From Streptomyces camponoticapitis (GTDB taxonomy: Bacteria > Actinomycetota > Actinomycetes > Streptomycetales > Streptomycetaceae), in assembly GCF_014646115.1 (NCBI RefSeq), contig NZ_BMMV01000023.1, forward strand, positions 1 through 64,000: 64,000 nucleotides of DNA. Reading direction: 5' to 3'. Positions 7,910-17,590 of this stretch are shown piece by piece (position 1 is the first letter of the stretch; each line of letters opens with the position of its first letter). The notes beneath the pieces are model-generated. The model did not search any database. It was not told the DNA's origin and saw only the letters and a list, made by a program, of their open reading frames with translations. A program made the position numbers and the translations under genes.

Positions 7910-7946
7910 GCAACCGTTGCACGTAAGGCGCACATGAGCCTATGGT
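7910..7946 (+). promoter_or_regulatory. divergent control region: operator-like palindrome overlapping a repressor promoter
   Basis: GCAAC-C-GTTGC at 7910-7920 is a perfect 5-base-arm inverted repeat. It overlaps a plausible -35 box TTGCAC (7917-7922), which is followed after 18 bases by TATGGT (7941-7946) as a -10 box on the plus strand. The palindrome sits 17 bases upstream of the excisionase GTG. Binding here by the XRE repressor would control both directions, as in a lysogeny switch. This is inferred from sequence layout. Confidence 0.5.
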
Positions 7947-8019
7947 GATGCACATGGACGAGATCGTAACGCAAACCAGCCGATACGCAAGGGCCGCGTT
8001 CCTGCATAGGCTGACTGAC

Positions 8020-8550
8020 ATGAGTGAGCAGCAGCAGTACGGACGTCGCGCAGTCGAGATCGGGCCGACCGGCAGGACAGTCGCGGAGAACCTGGCTCGA
8101 CTGCGGAAGGCGCGCGGCCTCAGCACAAGGCAGCTGTCCGCCGCCTTGGAGGACATCGGCCGAAGCCTGTCTCCATCCGGCATCACACGGATGGAGAAGG
8201 CCGAGCGACACGTGACGGCGGATGAGCTGCTGGCCTTGGCTGCGACGCTTCGGGTGAACCCATCTGCTCTATTGCTGCCGGCGACAACCGAGGGCGACTT
8301 CGAGGTGACAGGGGTCGGCCGCATCAACGCCCAGACCCTCTGGGAGTGGGCCGACGGCGAGCGACCCCTGCGGGTCCCAAAAGGCGATGACGGATCTGCC
8401 TACGCCGACTTCCAACTACACGCACGACCGAAGTTCCGGCGGCGATACAAGGTCGCTGACGCGGCTTCCCGTCAGCTGATGCAGAACGACGGCGCGAACA
8501 TCATCGACGACGGTCAGTCAATCCGGATTCAGATGAATGAGGAGGATTGA
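8020..8550 (+). CDS. XRE-family phage repressor/regulator
   Basis: About 176 residues from ATG 8020 (MSEQQQYGRR); in-frame ATGs at 7942 and 7951 would add 23-26 residues and allow near-leaderless translation from the promoter upstream. The N-terminal domain holds an XRE helix-turn-helix (TVAENLARLRKARGLSTRQL ... LSPSGITRMEKAERHV). It is followed by a second region, INAQTLWEWADGERPL, found in immunity-type regulators of Streptomyces integrative elements. The stop overlaps the integrase start (TGATG), so repressor and integrase are co-expressed. The likely role is control of the divergent excisionase operon. No protease-cleavage motif for SOS-type induction is evident. Confidence 0.8.
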   Translation: MSEQQQYGRRAVEIGPTGRTVAENLARLRKARGLSTRQLSAALEDIGRSLSPSGITRMEKAERHVTADELLALAATLRVNPSALLLPATTEGDFEVTGVGRINAQTLWEWADGERPLRVPKGDDGSAYADFQLHARPKFRRRYKVADAASRQLMQNDGANIIDDGQSIRIQMNEED

Positions 8551-9752
8551 TGGCCCGAGTCTGGATCGAGGACAGGGAGAACCACGCCGACTACCGGGAG
8601 GCGATGGAGAGCTGGCAGGAAGCGAAGCGCGGAGGCAGCAAGCGGAAGCCGCCTGGTCGTTGGCGGGTCCGCTGGTACGGGCCGGACGGCAAGGACAAGG
8701 CGCGCACGTTCGGGAAGCTCCCCCAGGCGGAAGCCGAGATGCACGCCATCACGGCCAAGCTCGACAAGGGGTCGTACCGCGACCCGAAGTCGGGGAAGGC
8801 CGCCACGAAGCTGGTTGCCGAGGAGTGGTTCACCTCGAAGCGGAAGATCGGCCGGACCACCCGGCGGGACTACCGGGACCTGCTGGACAACTACGTGATC
8901 CCGAAGTGGGGTGACTGGCAGGTCGGGGCGATCCAGTGGGAGGACGTCTCCGCGTGGCTCACCGAGCTGGAGACGCAGCCCGGCAAGTCGGGGCGGAAGC
9001 TGGGACCGGCGCGCGTCATCAAGGCGTACCGGGTGCTGTCGATGGTCATGAAACACGCGGTGTTCTCGAAGCGGATCTCTGGCAGCCCGTGCCACGACCA
9101 TGAACTCCCCCGTCAGGACGACGAGGACGAGCACGTCTATCTCACCTACGACCAGCTGGAGCGACTGGCGCTCGCGGCGGGCGAGTACCGACTCCTGATC
9201 CTCACCCTGGGGTACTGCGGCATCCGTTGGGCGGAGGCGTCCGCCATCAAGACCGGCCGCCTGCTCGTACCGAAGCGGCGCATCCGGATCGTGCAGAACT
9301 ACACCGACGTCCGCGGCGTGCTGGAGCTGGGGCCTGTGAAGAACCACGAGAAGCGCTCCGTTCCTCTCCCCCGCTCGTTCGCTGACGAGTTGGGCACCCT
9401 GGCCCGCGACAGGGGGCAGGGGGACCTGTTGTTCACGGCCCCGGAGGGCGGCCCGCTGCGGTACGCCAACTTCCGGAACCGCATCTTCGATCCAGCGGTG
9501 AAGGCGGCCGGCCTGGCAGGCATGGGCATCACGCCGCACAAGCTCCGACACACGGCCGCCTCGCTGGCGATCGCGGCCGGCGCGGACGTGAAGGTCATCC
9601 AGTTGATGCTGGGGCACAAGGACGCGTCGATGACGCTCAACATCTACGGACACCTGTTCCCGGACCGGCTCGACGAGGTCGCGGATGCCCTTGATGCGGG
9701 CCGACTCGTCGCACTGGCCATGGCCGATGCGCCGGTCACCGCTCCTGCCTGA
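8550..9752 (+). CDS. int: tyrosine site-specific integrase
   Basis: A 400-residue phage-type integrase. The ATG at 8550 has AGGAGG five bases upstream and overlaps the repressor stop. The N-terminal part (to about residue 70) has the Trp/Arg-rich beta-sheet arm-binding look (GRWRVRWYGPDGKDKARTF). The SAM-like core-binding domain spans about 85-185 and the catalytic domain about 195-385. Catalytic residues visible are Arg226 (CGIRWAEA), His330-x-x-Arg333 (HKLRHT), His356 (LGHKD) and Tyr366 (NIYGH). The set is complete, so the enzyme is probably active. It lies next to tRNA-Thr, the presumed target; the gene ends 94 bases before the tRNA 3' end. Confidence 0.95.
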   Translation: MARVWIEDRENHADYREAMESWQEAKRGGSKRKPPGRWRVRWYGPDGKDKARTFGKLPQAEAEMHAITAKLDKGSYRDPKSGKAATKLVAEEWFTSKRKIGRTTRRDYRDLLDNYVIPKWGDWQVGAIQWEDVSAWLTELETQPGKSGRKLGPARVIKAYRVLSMVMKHAVFSKRISGSPCHDHELPRQDDEDEHVYLTYDQLERLALAAGEYRLLILTLGYCGIRWAEASAIKTGRLLVPKRRIRIVQNYTDVRGVLELGPVKNHEKRSVPLPRSFADELGTLARDRGQGDLLFTAPEGGPLRYANFRNRIFDPAVKAAGLAGMGITPHKLRHTAASLAIAAGADVKVIQLMLGHKDASMTLNIYGHLFPDRLDEVADALDAGRLVALAMADAPVTAPA

Positions 9753-9760
9753 TCGAAGCG

Positions 9761-9779
9761 ATGCGTACTAAATGCGTAC
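9761..9779. repeat. direct repeat ATGCGTACT, candidate integrase arm site
   Basis: Two copies of ATGCGTACT (9761-9769 and 9771-9779) separated by one base lie just after the integrase stop and about 70 bases from the tRNA end. Paired direct repeats at this distance from a core site are typical integrase arm-type binding sites. No binding data; inference. Confidence 0.45.
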
Positions 9780-9780
9780 T

Positions 9781-9809
9781 GGCCCCCGGCGGGGATCTTG
9801 CCGGGGGTC
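9781..9809 (+). terminator. intrinsic terminator after integrase
   Basis: The arms GGCCCCCGGC (9781-9790) and GCCGGGGGTC (9800-9809) pair over about 10 bases (with one G-T pair at the base) around a 9-base loop. It sits 28 bases after the integrase stop and 38 bases before the tRNA gene, as expected for the end of the repressor-integrase transcript. Confidence 0.75.
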
Positions 9810-9846
9810 AGTCGCGTACCACCTCTGACCTGCGTGGTTAACCTTG

Positions 9847-9920
9847 AGCCCCCTGTCGGATTCGAACCGACGACCTACGCATTACAAGTGCGTTGCTCTG
9901 GCCAGCTGAGCTAAGGAGGC
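9847..9920 (-). tRNA. tRNA-Thr (anticodon UGU), probable prophage attachment site
   Basis: Read on the minus strand, the 74-base gene begins GCCTCCTTAGCTCAG and ends with AGGGGGC plus a discriminator T. The 7-bp acceptor stem pairs (with one T-G). The anticodon stem ACGCA/TGCGT encloses CTTGTAA, giving anticodon TGT for threonine. The T-loop GGTTCGAATCC is canonical. CCA is not encoded. The 3' half faces the integrase gene, so the element most likely inserted at the tRNA 3' end and preserved it. The matching att copy should lie left of the window. Confidence 0.95.
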
Positions 9921-10030
9921 GCGCGTGAAAACTATAACCGGCGCCGATCACCGGTCAGACGGGAATTTCAGGGTCGTCCAGCTACTGACAGATCTTGAAA
10001 CGGGGGGTACCGTCACCTCAAGTTCATCCA

Positions 10031-10046
10031 GGTGGACTAGACCCAT
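10031..10046. promoter_or_regulatory. DasR-like (dre) operator upstream of msiK
   Basis: The 16-base sequence GGTGGACTAGACCCAT centres on CTAG and matches the GlcN-6P-responsive DasR element (consensus ASTGGTCTAGACCAST) at most core positions, including TGG-x-CTAGACC. It lies about 80 bases upstream of the msiK start. The consensus is established knowledge; the match is by eye. Confidence 0.5.
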
Positions 10047-10125
10047 CCTCCGCCCCAAGGCGGGGGAGCCATTCCTTTACTCGGATCGTCCGGCACGTTC
10101 CTGCCGGTGAAGGGACCACATCACC

Positions 10126-11265
10126 ATGGCCACTGTCTCGTTCGACAAGGCGACCCGTGTGTACCCGGGTTCCACCAAGCCCGCCGTCGACCAGCTCGAG
10201 CTCGACGTCGCGGACGGCGAGTTCCTCGTACTGGTCGGGCCTTCCGGCTGCGGCAAGTCGACCTCCCTGCGCATGCTCGCGGGTCTGGAGGACGTCAACG
10301 GCGGATCCATCCGCATCGGTGAGCGCGACGTCACGCACCTGCCGCCGAAGGACCGGGACATCGCGATGGTGTTCCAGAACTACGCGCTCTACCCGCACAT
10401 GTCGGTCGCCGACAACATGGGCTTCGCGCTGAAGATCGCCGGCGTCAACAAGGCCGACATCCGTAAGAAGGTCGAAGAGGCCGCGAAGATCCTCGACCTC
10501 ACCGAGTACCTGGACCGCAAGCCGAAGGCGCTCTCCGGTGGTCAGCGCCAGCGTGTGGCGATGGGCCGCGCGATCGTGCGTGAGCCGCAGGTGTTCCTCA
10601 TGGACGAGCCGCTGTCGAACCTCGACGCCAAGCTCCGTGTGTCGACCCGTACGCAGATCGCCTCGCTCCAGCGCCGCCTGGGCATCACGACGGTGTACGT
10701 CACGCACGACCAGGTCGAGGCCATGACCATGGGCGACCGCGTCGCCGTCCTCAAGGACGGTCTGCTCCAGCAGGTGGACTCGCCGCGCAACATGTACGAC
10801 CGTCCGGCCAACCTCTTCGTCGCCGGCTTCATCGGCTCCCCGGCCATGAACCTGGTCGAGGTCCCGATCACCGACGGCGGTGTGAAGTTCGGCAACAGCG
10901 TCGTCCCGATCTCCCGCGAGGCGCTCTCCGCCGCGGCCGACCGCGGTGACAGCACCGTCACCGTCGGTGTCCGCCCGGAGCACTTCGACATCGTGGAGCA
11001 GGGCGGCGGCGAGGCCGCGACCTCGCTGTCGAAGGACACGGCGGACGCGCCGGCCGGTCTGGCCGTCACCGTCAACGTCGTCGAGGAGCTGGGCGCCGAC
11101 GGTTACGTCTACGGCGACGCGCAGGTCGGCGGCGAGCACAAGGACCTGGTGGTCCGCGTCAACGGCCGTGCCGTTCCCGAGAAGGGCGCCAAGCTGCACG
11201 TCGTGCCGCGTCCGGGCGAGACGCACGTGTTCGCGTCGTCCACGGGCGAGCGCCTCAGCGACTGA
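10126..11265 (+). CDS. msiK: MsiK, shared ATPase of multiple-sugar ABC importers
   Basis: A 379-residue CUT1-type sugar ABC transporter ATPase. Walker A GPSGCGKST is at residues 38-46, the signature LSGGQRQR at about 136-143 and Walker B VFLMDEP at about 157-162, followed by the D-loop SNLD and H-loop YVTHD. The C-terminal regulatory TOBE-type domain (about 245-379) contains GVRPEHFDI and is longer than in MalK. In Streptomyces this single ATPase energises importers for cellobiose, maltose and chito-oligosaccharides that lack their own ATPase. It is monocistronic here: a strong hairpin follows, and a DasR-like site precedes it. ATG 10126 gives the full N-terminal beta sheet and has a GAAGGGA ribosome site. 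Confidence 0.95.
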   Translation: MATVSFDKATRVYPGSTKPAVDQLELDVADGEFLVLVGPSGCGKSTSLRMLAGLEDVNGGSIRIGERDVTHLPPKDRDIAMVFQNYALYPHMSVADNMGFALKIAGVNKADIRKKVEEAAKILDLTEYLDRKPKALSGGQRQRVAMGRAIVREPQVFLMDEPLSNLDAKLRVSTRTQIASLQRRLGITTVYVTHDQVEAMTMGDRVAVLKDGLLQQVDSPRNMYDRPANLFVAGFIGSPAMNLVEVPITDGGVKFGNSVVPISREALSAAADRGDSTVTVGVRPEHFDIVEQGGGEAATSLSKDTADAPAGLAVTVNVVEELGADGYVYGDAQVGGEHKDLVVRVNGRAVPEKGAKLHVVPRPGETHVFASSTGERLSD

Positions 11266-11307
11266 CCTCTCCGGAGGCCCTGAAGCGACCGACCCGAAGA
11301 ACGTACT

Positions 11308-11337
11308 AACGGCCCCGCACTTCGGTGCGGGGCCGTT
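11308..11337 (+). terminator. intrinsic terminator of msiK
   Basis: A perfect 13-bp stem (AACGGCCCCGCAC paired with GTGCGGGGCCGTT) is closed by a TTCG tetraloop and followed by T-rich TGCCCTTTC. It lies 43 bases after the msiK stop. Confidence 0.9.
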
Positions 11338-11490
11338 TGCCCTTTCGGCGCACGAGCGCCCAAATACCCCGGCATACCGGCCATTTCGAATAGCGTGCGT
11401 CAACACCCGATTCGAAAAGACCTGTCGAACCATCCCTCGGCCGGGTGACTAAATGTCGCCAAATCATCACTGACCGCTACGCTCGCCTGC

Positions 11491-11913
11491 GTGACCCACA
11501 CAGCCCGCCGAATCGGCCGAACTCTCGCCCTCGTACTGCCCGTCGTCCTCGTACTCTCCGGAACCCTGGCGGTCGCCACCGTCCCGTGGGCGGCGAAGAA
11601 CTCCGAGGCACAGATTCTCACCGCTTCCTCGGACAAGGCGTCCGTGCGCGCCAAGTCCCGCGCTCCGCAGGACGTTCTCCGCGACAAGCTGCTCGTGGAG
11701 CTTCAGGAGAAGGACCCGGGCATCGCCCTGACCCACCTCCAGCGCCAGATCGAGGAGCGCCCCTCGCTCGCCAAGCACTGCATGTCCCTGGCCCGCGCGC
11801 TCGGCCGGGCCGCTGTCGCGCACTACGGACCCACCCGCGCGCAGTCGTTCTCCCGCCCCGTCTGCGACACCTCGTTCGCCTACGGGGTCTCCCAGCAGAC
11901 CGCGGGGCACTGA
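11491..11913 (+). CDS. hypothetical exported or membrane-anchored protein, 140 aa
   Basis: Starts at GTG 11491 (MTHTARRIGRTLALVLP...). Residues about 7-32 are a basic stretch followed by a long hydrophobic segment ending near AVATVPWAA, consistent with a signal anchor or signal peptide. The remaining roughly 100 residues are charged and helical (DKLLVELQEKDPGIAL) with two Cys (CMSLAR and PVCDTS) that could form a disulfide outside the cell. No named domain was recognised. It sits between msiK and a nucleotidyltransferase gene, a position apparently kept in other Streptomyces. It begins after the msiK terminator and ends 38 bases before the next gene, so the two may be co-transcribed. Confidence 0.65.
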   Translation: MTHTARRIGRTLALVLPVVLVLSGTLAVATVPWAAKNSEAQILTASSDKASVRAKSRAPQDVLRDKLLVELQEKDPGIALTHLQRQIEERPSLAKHCMSLARALGRAAVAHYGPTRAQSFSRPVCDTSFAYGVSQQTAGH

Positions 11914-11951
11914 GCGCCGGCTCCCCGACCGCCCCGCCTATCGTTCACGGC

Positions 11952-12668
11952 ATGATGACGTTTCCGACGCAGGCCGTGGTCCTCGCGGGCGGCCAGGGGT
12001 CGCGCCTGCGCCCGTACACCGACGACCGTCCCAAGCCGATGGTCGAGATCCCCGGGACGGGGACCCCGATCATCGGCCATCAGCTCGCCTGGCTGGCCGC
12101 CGAGGGTGTCACGGACGCCGTGATCTCGTGCGGCCATCTCGCCGAGGTGCTCCAGGAGTGGCTGGACGCGTCGGAACTCCCGCTGCGTGTCACGACCGTG
12201 GTGGAGAACGAACCTCTGGGGCGCGGCGGCGGCCTCAAGTACGCCGCCGCCCGGCTGCCCGACCCCGCTCTTCCCTGGTACGCCACCAACGGCGACATCT
12301 GGACGCGCTTCTCGCTGCGCGAGATGGCGGCGTTCCACGCCGAGCGCGATGCCATCGCGACGCTGGCCCTCGCCCGGCCGCGGATCCCCTGGGGGGCCGT
12401 GGAGACCGACGAGTTCGGCCATGTCCTGGACTTCATCGAGTCGCCGCCGTCGCCGTATCTGATCAACGCCGGTGTGTACGTGTTCTCTTCGGCGTTCGCG
12501 GATCTGCTGCCCGACCACGGCGACCACGAGCGCACGACCTTTCCCCGGCTGGCGCGCGAGCGGAGGCTGGCGGGCTTTCCGCTGCCGCAGGGCGCGTACT
12601 GGCGTGCCATCGACACCGCCAAGGACCTCACCGAGGCCGCCAAGGAGCTGGCCGGCGCCGCTCGTTGA
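11952..12668 (+). CDS. sugar-1-phosphate nucleotidyltransferase family protein
   Basis: A 238-residue single-domain NTP_transferase protein starting MMTFPTQAVVLAGGQGSRLR. The GGxGxRL(R)PYTDDRPKPMVEI signature (residues about 12-31) forms the NTP-binding loop. A mid-protein metal/sugar motif NGDIWTRFSL (about 114-123) follows, and INAGVYVFS (about 172-180) lines the sugar pocket. It would make an NDP-hexose from a sugar-1-phosphate, probably a mannose- or glucose-1-phosphate guanylyl/uridylyl type; the substrate is not determinable from motifs. It lacks the C-terminal left-handed beta helix of GlmU-like enzymes. Convergent with the DoxX gene, with a shared hairpin between. Confidence 0.85.
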   Translation: MMTFPTQAVVLAGGQGSRLRPYTDDRPKPMVEIPGTGTPIIGHQLAWLAAEGVTDAVISCGHLAEVLQEWLDASELPLRVTTVVENEPLGRGGGLKYAAARLPDPALPWYATNGDIWTRFSLREMAAFHAERDAIATLALARPRIPWGAVETDEFGHVLDFIESPPSPYLINAGVYVFSSAFADLLPDHGDHERTTFPRLARERRLAGFPLPQGAYWRAIDTAKDLTEAAKELAGAAR

Positions 12669-12813
12669 CGCCCGCGTCGACATGACAACGACGTGCCGAC
12701 GACGTGCCGGCGCGACAAACAACGTGACGTCGGCCCAGAGCGCTTCCGACGGCGCCCACGCGCTCGGGCGCCGTACCGGACGTCCCAGGCCCGCAGACGG
12801 GCGCACAGCACGC

Positions 12814-12858
12814 GTACGAGGGCGGCCACCCGATCCTGCCGGGTGGCCGCCCTCGTAC
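12814..12858. terminator. bidirectional terminator
   Basis: Arms at 12814-12832 and 12840-12858 (GTACGAGGGCGGCCACCCG and its complement) make a perfect 19-bp stem with a 7-base loop. It lies between the convergent nucleotidyltransferase and DoxX genes and can serve both strands. Confidence 0.85.
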
Positions 12859-12888
12859 ATGCCCGTTCAATGCGGATTCTCCGCCGCG

Positions 12889-14664
12889 TCAGCCGAGCAG
12901 GCCGCCGATCGGGTTCTGGGCGCCGCCGCCGCTGCCACCGCCGCCGGTGGACGAGCCGCCTCCGCCGCCCGTGGTGCCGCCGCCGTCGCCTCCGCCGGTC
13001 GTACCACCGCCGGAGCCGCCGCCGCCCGTCGAGCCGCCACCGCTCGTGGCGGGGCCCTGGCTGCTGGACGGCGGGGGTGCCTGCTGCGACGTCTGCGGGG
13101 GCGCCTGGCCGGTGCCCTGCGACTGGCTGGGCTGCCCGCCCGTGCTGGTCCGGCCGGGCTGATCGGCCGGTTCCTCACCCGGCGCCGACTGCTCGGCCGC
13201 GGGGCCGCTGGACTGGCCGGCCGTCGGGGCGGCGCTGCCGCCGCTGTCCTTGGCCTCGCCGGTGGGCGTGCCGGACGCGCTGCTCTTGCCGGACTTCTGC
13301 GGCAGGGGCGATCCGGGCAGCTGGTTCACCGGGTTGTTCGGTCCGGGCACGGTCACCATGTCCGTGGACCGTACGGCTCCGCCGAGGATGGAGCCGATGA
13401 GCAGTGTCAGGCCGATCACGACGGTCGCGACGACCGCGCCGCGGCGCAGCACGCGGCGCCGCAGGTCCCTGAGGTGGGAGCGCGGTCCGAGCTTGCGCCA
13501 GGCCTCGCCCGCGAGGCGACCGTCCATCGAGTAGACGGGGGCGCCCGCGATGATCAGCGGGGACCAGGCGGCCAGATAGATGATGTCGGGCGCGTCGTAC
13601 GCGGGGACGGTGCGCCAGCTGACGGTGAGGATCAGCGCGGCCGAGAGAAGCGCCCCGAAGCAGGCGGCGAGTCGCTGCCAGAGGCCGAGGACGGTGAGGA
13701 CACCGGCGGCGACCTGGAGGAACGCGACGCTGAGTCCGGCGCCGACGGGGTGCGAGAGGGCGAAGTCGCGCAGCGGTTCGGCGAGTGCCCACGGCTGGAG
13801 CGAGTTGAGCCAGGTGACCATGGAGCCGCGCTTGCCGCCGTCGAAGTAGACGGGGTCGCAGAGCTTGCCCATGCCCGCGTAGATGGAGATGAGGCCGAGG
13901 AAGACGCGGAGCGGCAGGAGCACCACTCCGAGGTTCATGCGCCGGCCCGGGTAGTAGGCGTGCCGTACGGCGGCGTCGGTGGCCTGCGCGCCGGAGATGT
14001 CGTAGTGCTGTCCGCGCGGGTCGTCGTAGTCGTGGCCGTGGTGGCCGTCGCGGCCGAAGTCGCGCTCGTACTCGCGGTCGTCACGGTCGTCGTGTTCGCC
14101 GCGGTGGCGTGCGCCGCCCGCGCCGTACAGGTCGACCGTGTCGCCGTAGGTGTCGTGCTCCGGGGCGTCGTACGCGCCCACGGCCCGCCGCATGGGAGGC
14201 AGCAGGGGCGTGCCGGGCCCCGGGCCGCCGCCGTGGTGCGGTACGCGGGGGGTCGGCATGGTGTCGTCGCCCAGGTCGATCCGCGGGATGACCTGGGTGG
14301 AGCCGGGGACCCCTCGGTCGTAGGAGCGGCCCGCCGTGTCGGCGAGGCTCCCGCCGACCGCGGACGCCGAGGAGTTCCGTACGGCCTGGAGGAGCCCGGT
14401 GGCTCCGAGGTCGCCCGGCTCCGACCTGCCGCTCCAGACGACGGGGGCCCGGCGGCGCGCCGCGCCCCGGGGGCCGCCCATCGCGGGGATCCGCGCGGTG
14501 TCCGCCGTGGCGCGTGCGGGGCTGGGGCGCTGGCTCGGTGAGAGCTTCACCCGAAAGCTGGCGTGGTTCACGATGACCTGCGCGGGATCGCAGTCCACCT
14601 TGACCATGCTCAGCGGGGGCTGTTCGTCGAACCCGGGCCGGGGCTTTCTGGTGTCCACACTCAT
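12889..14664 (-). CDS. DoxX-family membrane protein with long disordered ends
   Basis: A 591-residue protein. Residues 1-240 are hydrophilic and low in structure (rich in Asp, Arg, His, Gly). DoxX begins near residue 243 with NLGVVLLPLRVFLGLISIYAG followed by GKLCDPVYFDGG and four membrane segments to about residue 385. A fifth hydrophobic segment lies at about 410-430. The C-terminal 150 residues are almost pure Gly/Ser/Thr/Pro/Gln, ending in runs of Gly-Gly-Gly-Ser/Thr. DoxX proteins are quinone-linked membrane oxidoreductase subunits or lipid-linked proteins of varied role; the mycobacterial homologue joins an oxidoreductase complex. The low-complexity tail probably projects outside. Transcribed away from rlmB, 211 bases downstream of it. 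Confidence 0.85.
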   Translation of the reverse strand: MSVDTRKPRPGFDEQPPLSMVKVDCDPAQVIVNHASFRVKLSPSQRPSPARATADTARIPAMGGPRGAARRRAPVVWSGRSEPGDLGATGLLQAVRNSSASAVGGSLADTAGRSYDRGVPGSTQVIPRIDLGDDTMPTPRVPHHGGGPGPGTPLLPPMRRAVGAYDAPEHDTYGDTVDLYGAGGARHRGEHDDRDDREYERDFGRDGHHGHDYDDPRGQHYDISGAQATDAAVRHAYYPGRRMNLGVVLLPLRVFLGLISIYAGMGKLCDPVYFDGGKRGSMVTWLNSLQPWALAEPLRDFALSHPVGAGLSVAFLQVAAGVLTVLGLWQRLAACFGALLSAALILTVSWRTVPAYDAPDIIYLAAWSPLIIAGAPVYSMDGRLAGEAWRKLGPRSHLRDLRRRVLRRGAVVATVVIGLTLLIGSILGGAVRSTDMVTVPGPNNPVNQLPGSPLPQKSGKSSASGTPTGEAKDSGGSAAPTAGQSSGPAAEQSAPGEEPADQPGRTSTGGQPSQSQGTGQAPPQTSQQAPPPSSSQGPATSGGGSTGGGGSGGGTTGGGDGGGTTGGGGGSSTGGGGSGGGAQNPIGGLLG

Positions 14665-14875
14665 CTAACCGAGTGACTTGTGTTTAGGACACTGCTTTGA
14701 CGGCCGATAAATGTCCGAGACCCGTCAAGAGTGGCGGGATGGGGACATTCGTACGAAGGCCGGGCCATCCGGCCCACAACCGGCCGCCCGGCCCGACCGC
14801 CCCGCGCCGGGCGCACGCCCACCCCGATCCCGCGCGCCCGACCCCCCGCGACCGGCCGACGGGCCGGTCTCCGGG

Positions 14876-15826
14876 TCAGGCCCGGCGGCGCGCCGCCTCG
14901 TACAGCACCACTCCGGTCGCGACGCCCGCGTTCAGCGACTCGGCGCCGCCCGGCATCGGGATCCGCACCAGGAAGTCGCAGGTCTCGCCGACCAGCCGGG
15001 ACAGGCCCTTGCCCTCGCTGCCGACCACGATCACGACCGGTCCGCCGAGCGCCGGGAGGTCGCCGACCTCGGTCTCGCCGTCGGCGGCGAGACCGACGAT
15101 GGTCAGGCCGGCCTTCCGGTAACCCTCCAGCGCGCGGGTCAAGTTGGTGGCGCGGGCGACCGGCGTACGGGCCGCGGTGCCGGCCGAGCTCTTCCACGCG
15201 CCGGCGGTCATCCCGGCTGCGCGCCGCTCGGGCACGACGACGCCGTGACCGCCGAAGGCGGTGACGGAGCGGACGACGGCGCCGAGGTTGCGCGGGTCGG
15301 TGATGCCGTCGAGCGCGACGATCAGCGGGTCCTCGCCCTCGTCGAAGGCGGCGGCGGCCAGGTCCTCCGGGTGCGCGTACTCGTACGGCGGGACCTGGAG
15401 CACCATGCCCTGGTGGTTGAGGCCGTTCGTCATACGGTCGAGCTCGGGCCTAGGGGCTTCCATCAGGTGGATGCCACCGCGGTCGGCGGCGAGCTGAAGG
15501 GCCTCGCGCACGCGCTCGTCGTTCTCGATGTACTGCTGTACGTAGAGCATCGTCGCCGGTACGCCGTCACGCAGCGCCTCGAAGACCGGGTTGCGGCCGA
15601 CGACCATCTCGCTGGTGCCCTTGCCGCCGCGGCGGGCGACCTGGCGGCGGGCGGTCAGCTTGGCCTTGGAGTTGGCCGCACGGTTCTGCACATGCCCCTT
15701 GCGGGCGGACGCGGGCGGCGTGGGGCCCTTGCCCTCCAGGCCGCGGCGTCGCTTGCCACCGCTGCCGACCTGCGCGCCCTTCTTGTTGGACGTGCGGCGG
15801 TTCCTGCGTTGGCTGTTCCCGGCCAT
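14876..15826 (-). CDS. rlmB: RlmB-type 23S rRNA (guanosine-2'-O)-methyltransferase
   Basis: A 316-residue SPOUT enzyme. The first 70 residues are a Lys/Arg-rich extension common in actinobacterial homologues. The substrate-binding domain (about 75-150) contains VVGRNPVFEAL. The catalytic knot has the three SpoU motifs: DPRNLGAVVRS (about 176-186), VIVVGSEGKGLSRL (about 264-277) and IPMPGGAESLNAGVATGV (about 289-306). It uses SAM to methylate the ribose of a 23S guanosine, by analogy to E. coli G2251. It lies directly downstream of cysS on the same strand, the usual Streptomyces arrangement. Confidence 0.9.
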   Translation of the reverse strand: MAGNSQRRNRRTSNKKGAQVGSGGKRRRGLEGKGPTPPASARKGHVQNRAANSKAKLTARRQVARRGGKGTSEMVVGRNPVFEALRDGVPATMLYVQQYIENDERVREALQLAADRGGIHLMEAPRPELDRMTNGLNHQGMVLQVPPYEYAHPEDLAAAAFDEGEDPLIVALDGITDPRNLGAVVRSVTAFGGHGVVVPERRAAGMTAGAWKSSAGTAARTPVARATNLTRALEGYRKAGLTIVGLAADGETEVGDLPALGGPVVIVVGSEGKGLSRLVGETCDFLVRIPMPGGAESLNAGVATGVVLYEAARRRA

Positions 15827-15984
15827 GACCTACCTGTTTCGTTGCTTTCGTCGGTTCGTGAACACGTCACTTCGTTCACGCGAGTGTGCCGTCCGGCGGC
15901 CGGACAGCACAATCGGGGCCCCGGCCGGGGCCCTTCGAATCGCCGCGGCTCCGCCTCTTCAGGAGGTCGCGGCGTCGGTCCCGC

Positions 15985-17406
<1,422 letters not shown>

Positions 17407-17590
17407 GCAACAAGGGTAGTGCTCCGGAGGCAGTGCCCCGGGCCCCTTGGGGCCACGGGACACCGAAGCGTGACGTTGGGCGCGCCGGACGGCCCTCGTC
17501 AGAGGTGGTCGGAGCGCCGGCGGTCGTCCGCCCGGGCACTGTCCGTCATCGGACAGCGGCGTGGCGCCGGGCGGAGGGAGCACGGTGGCG

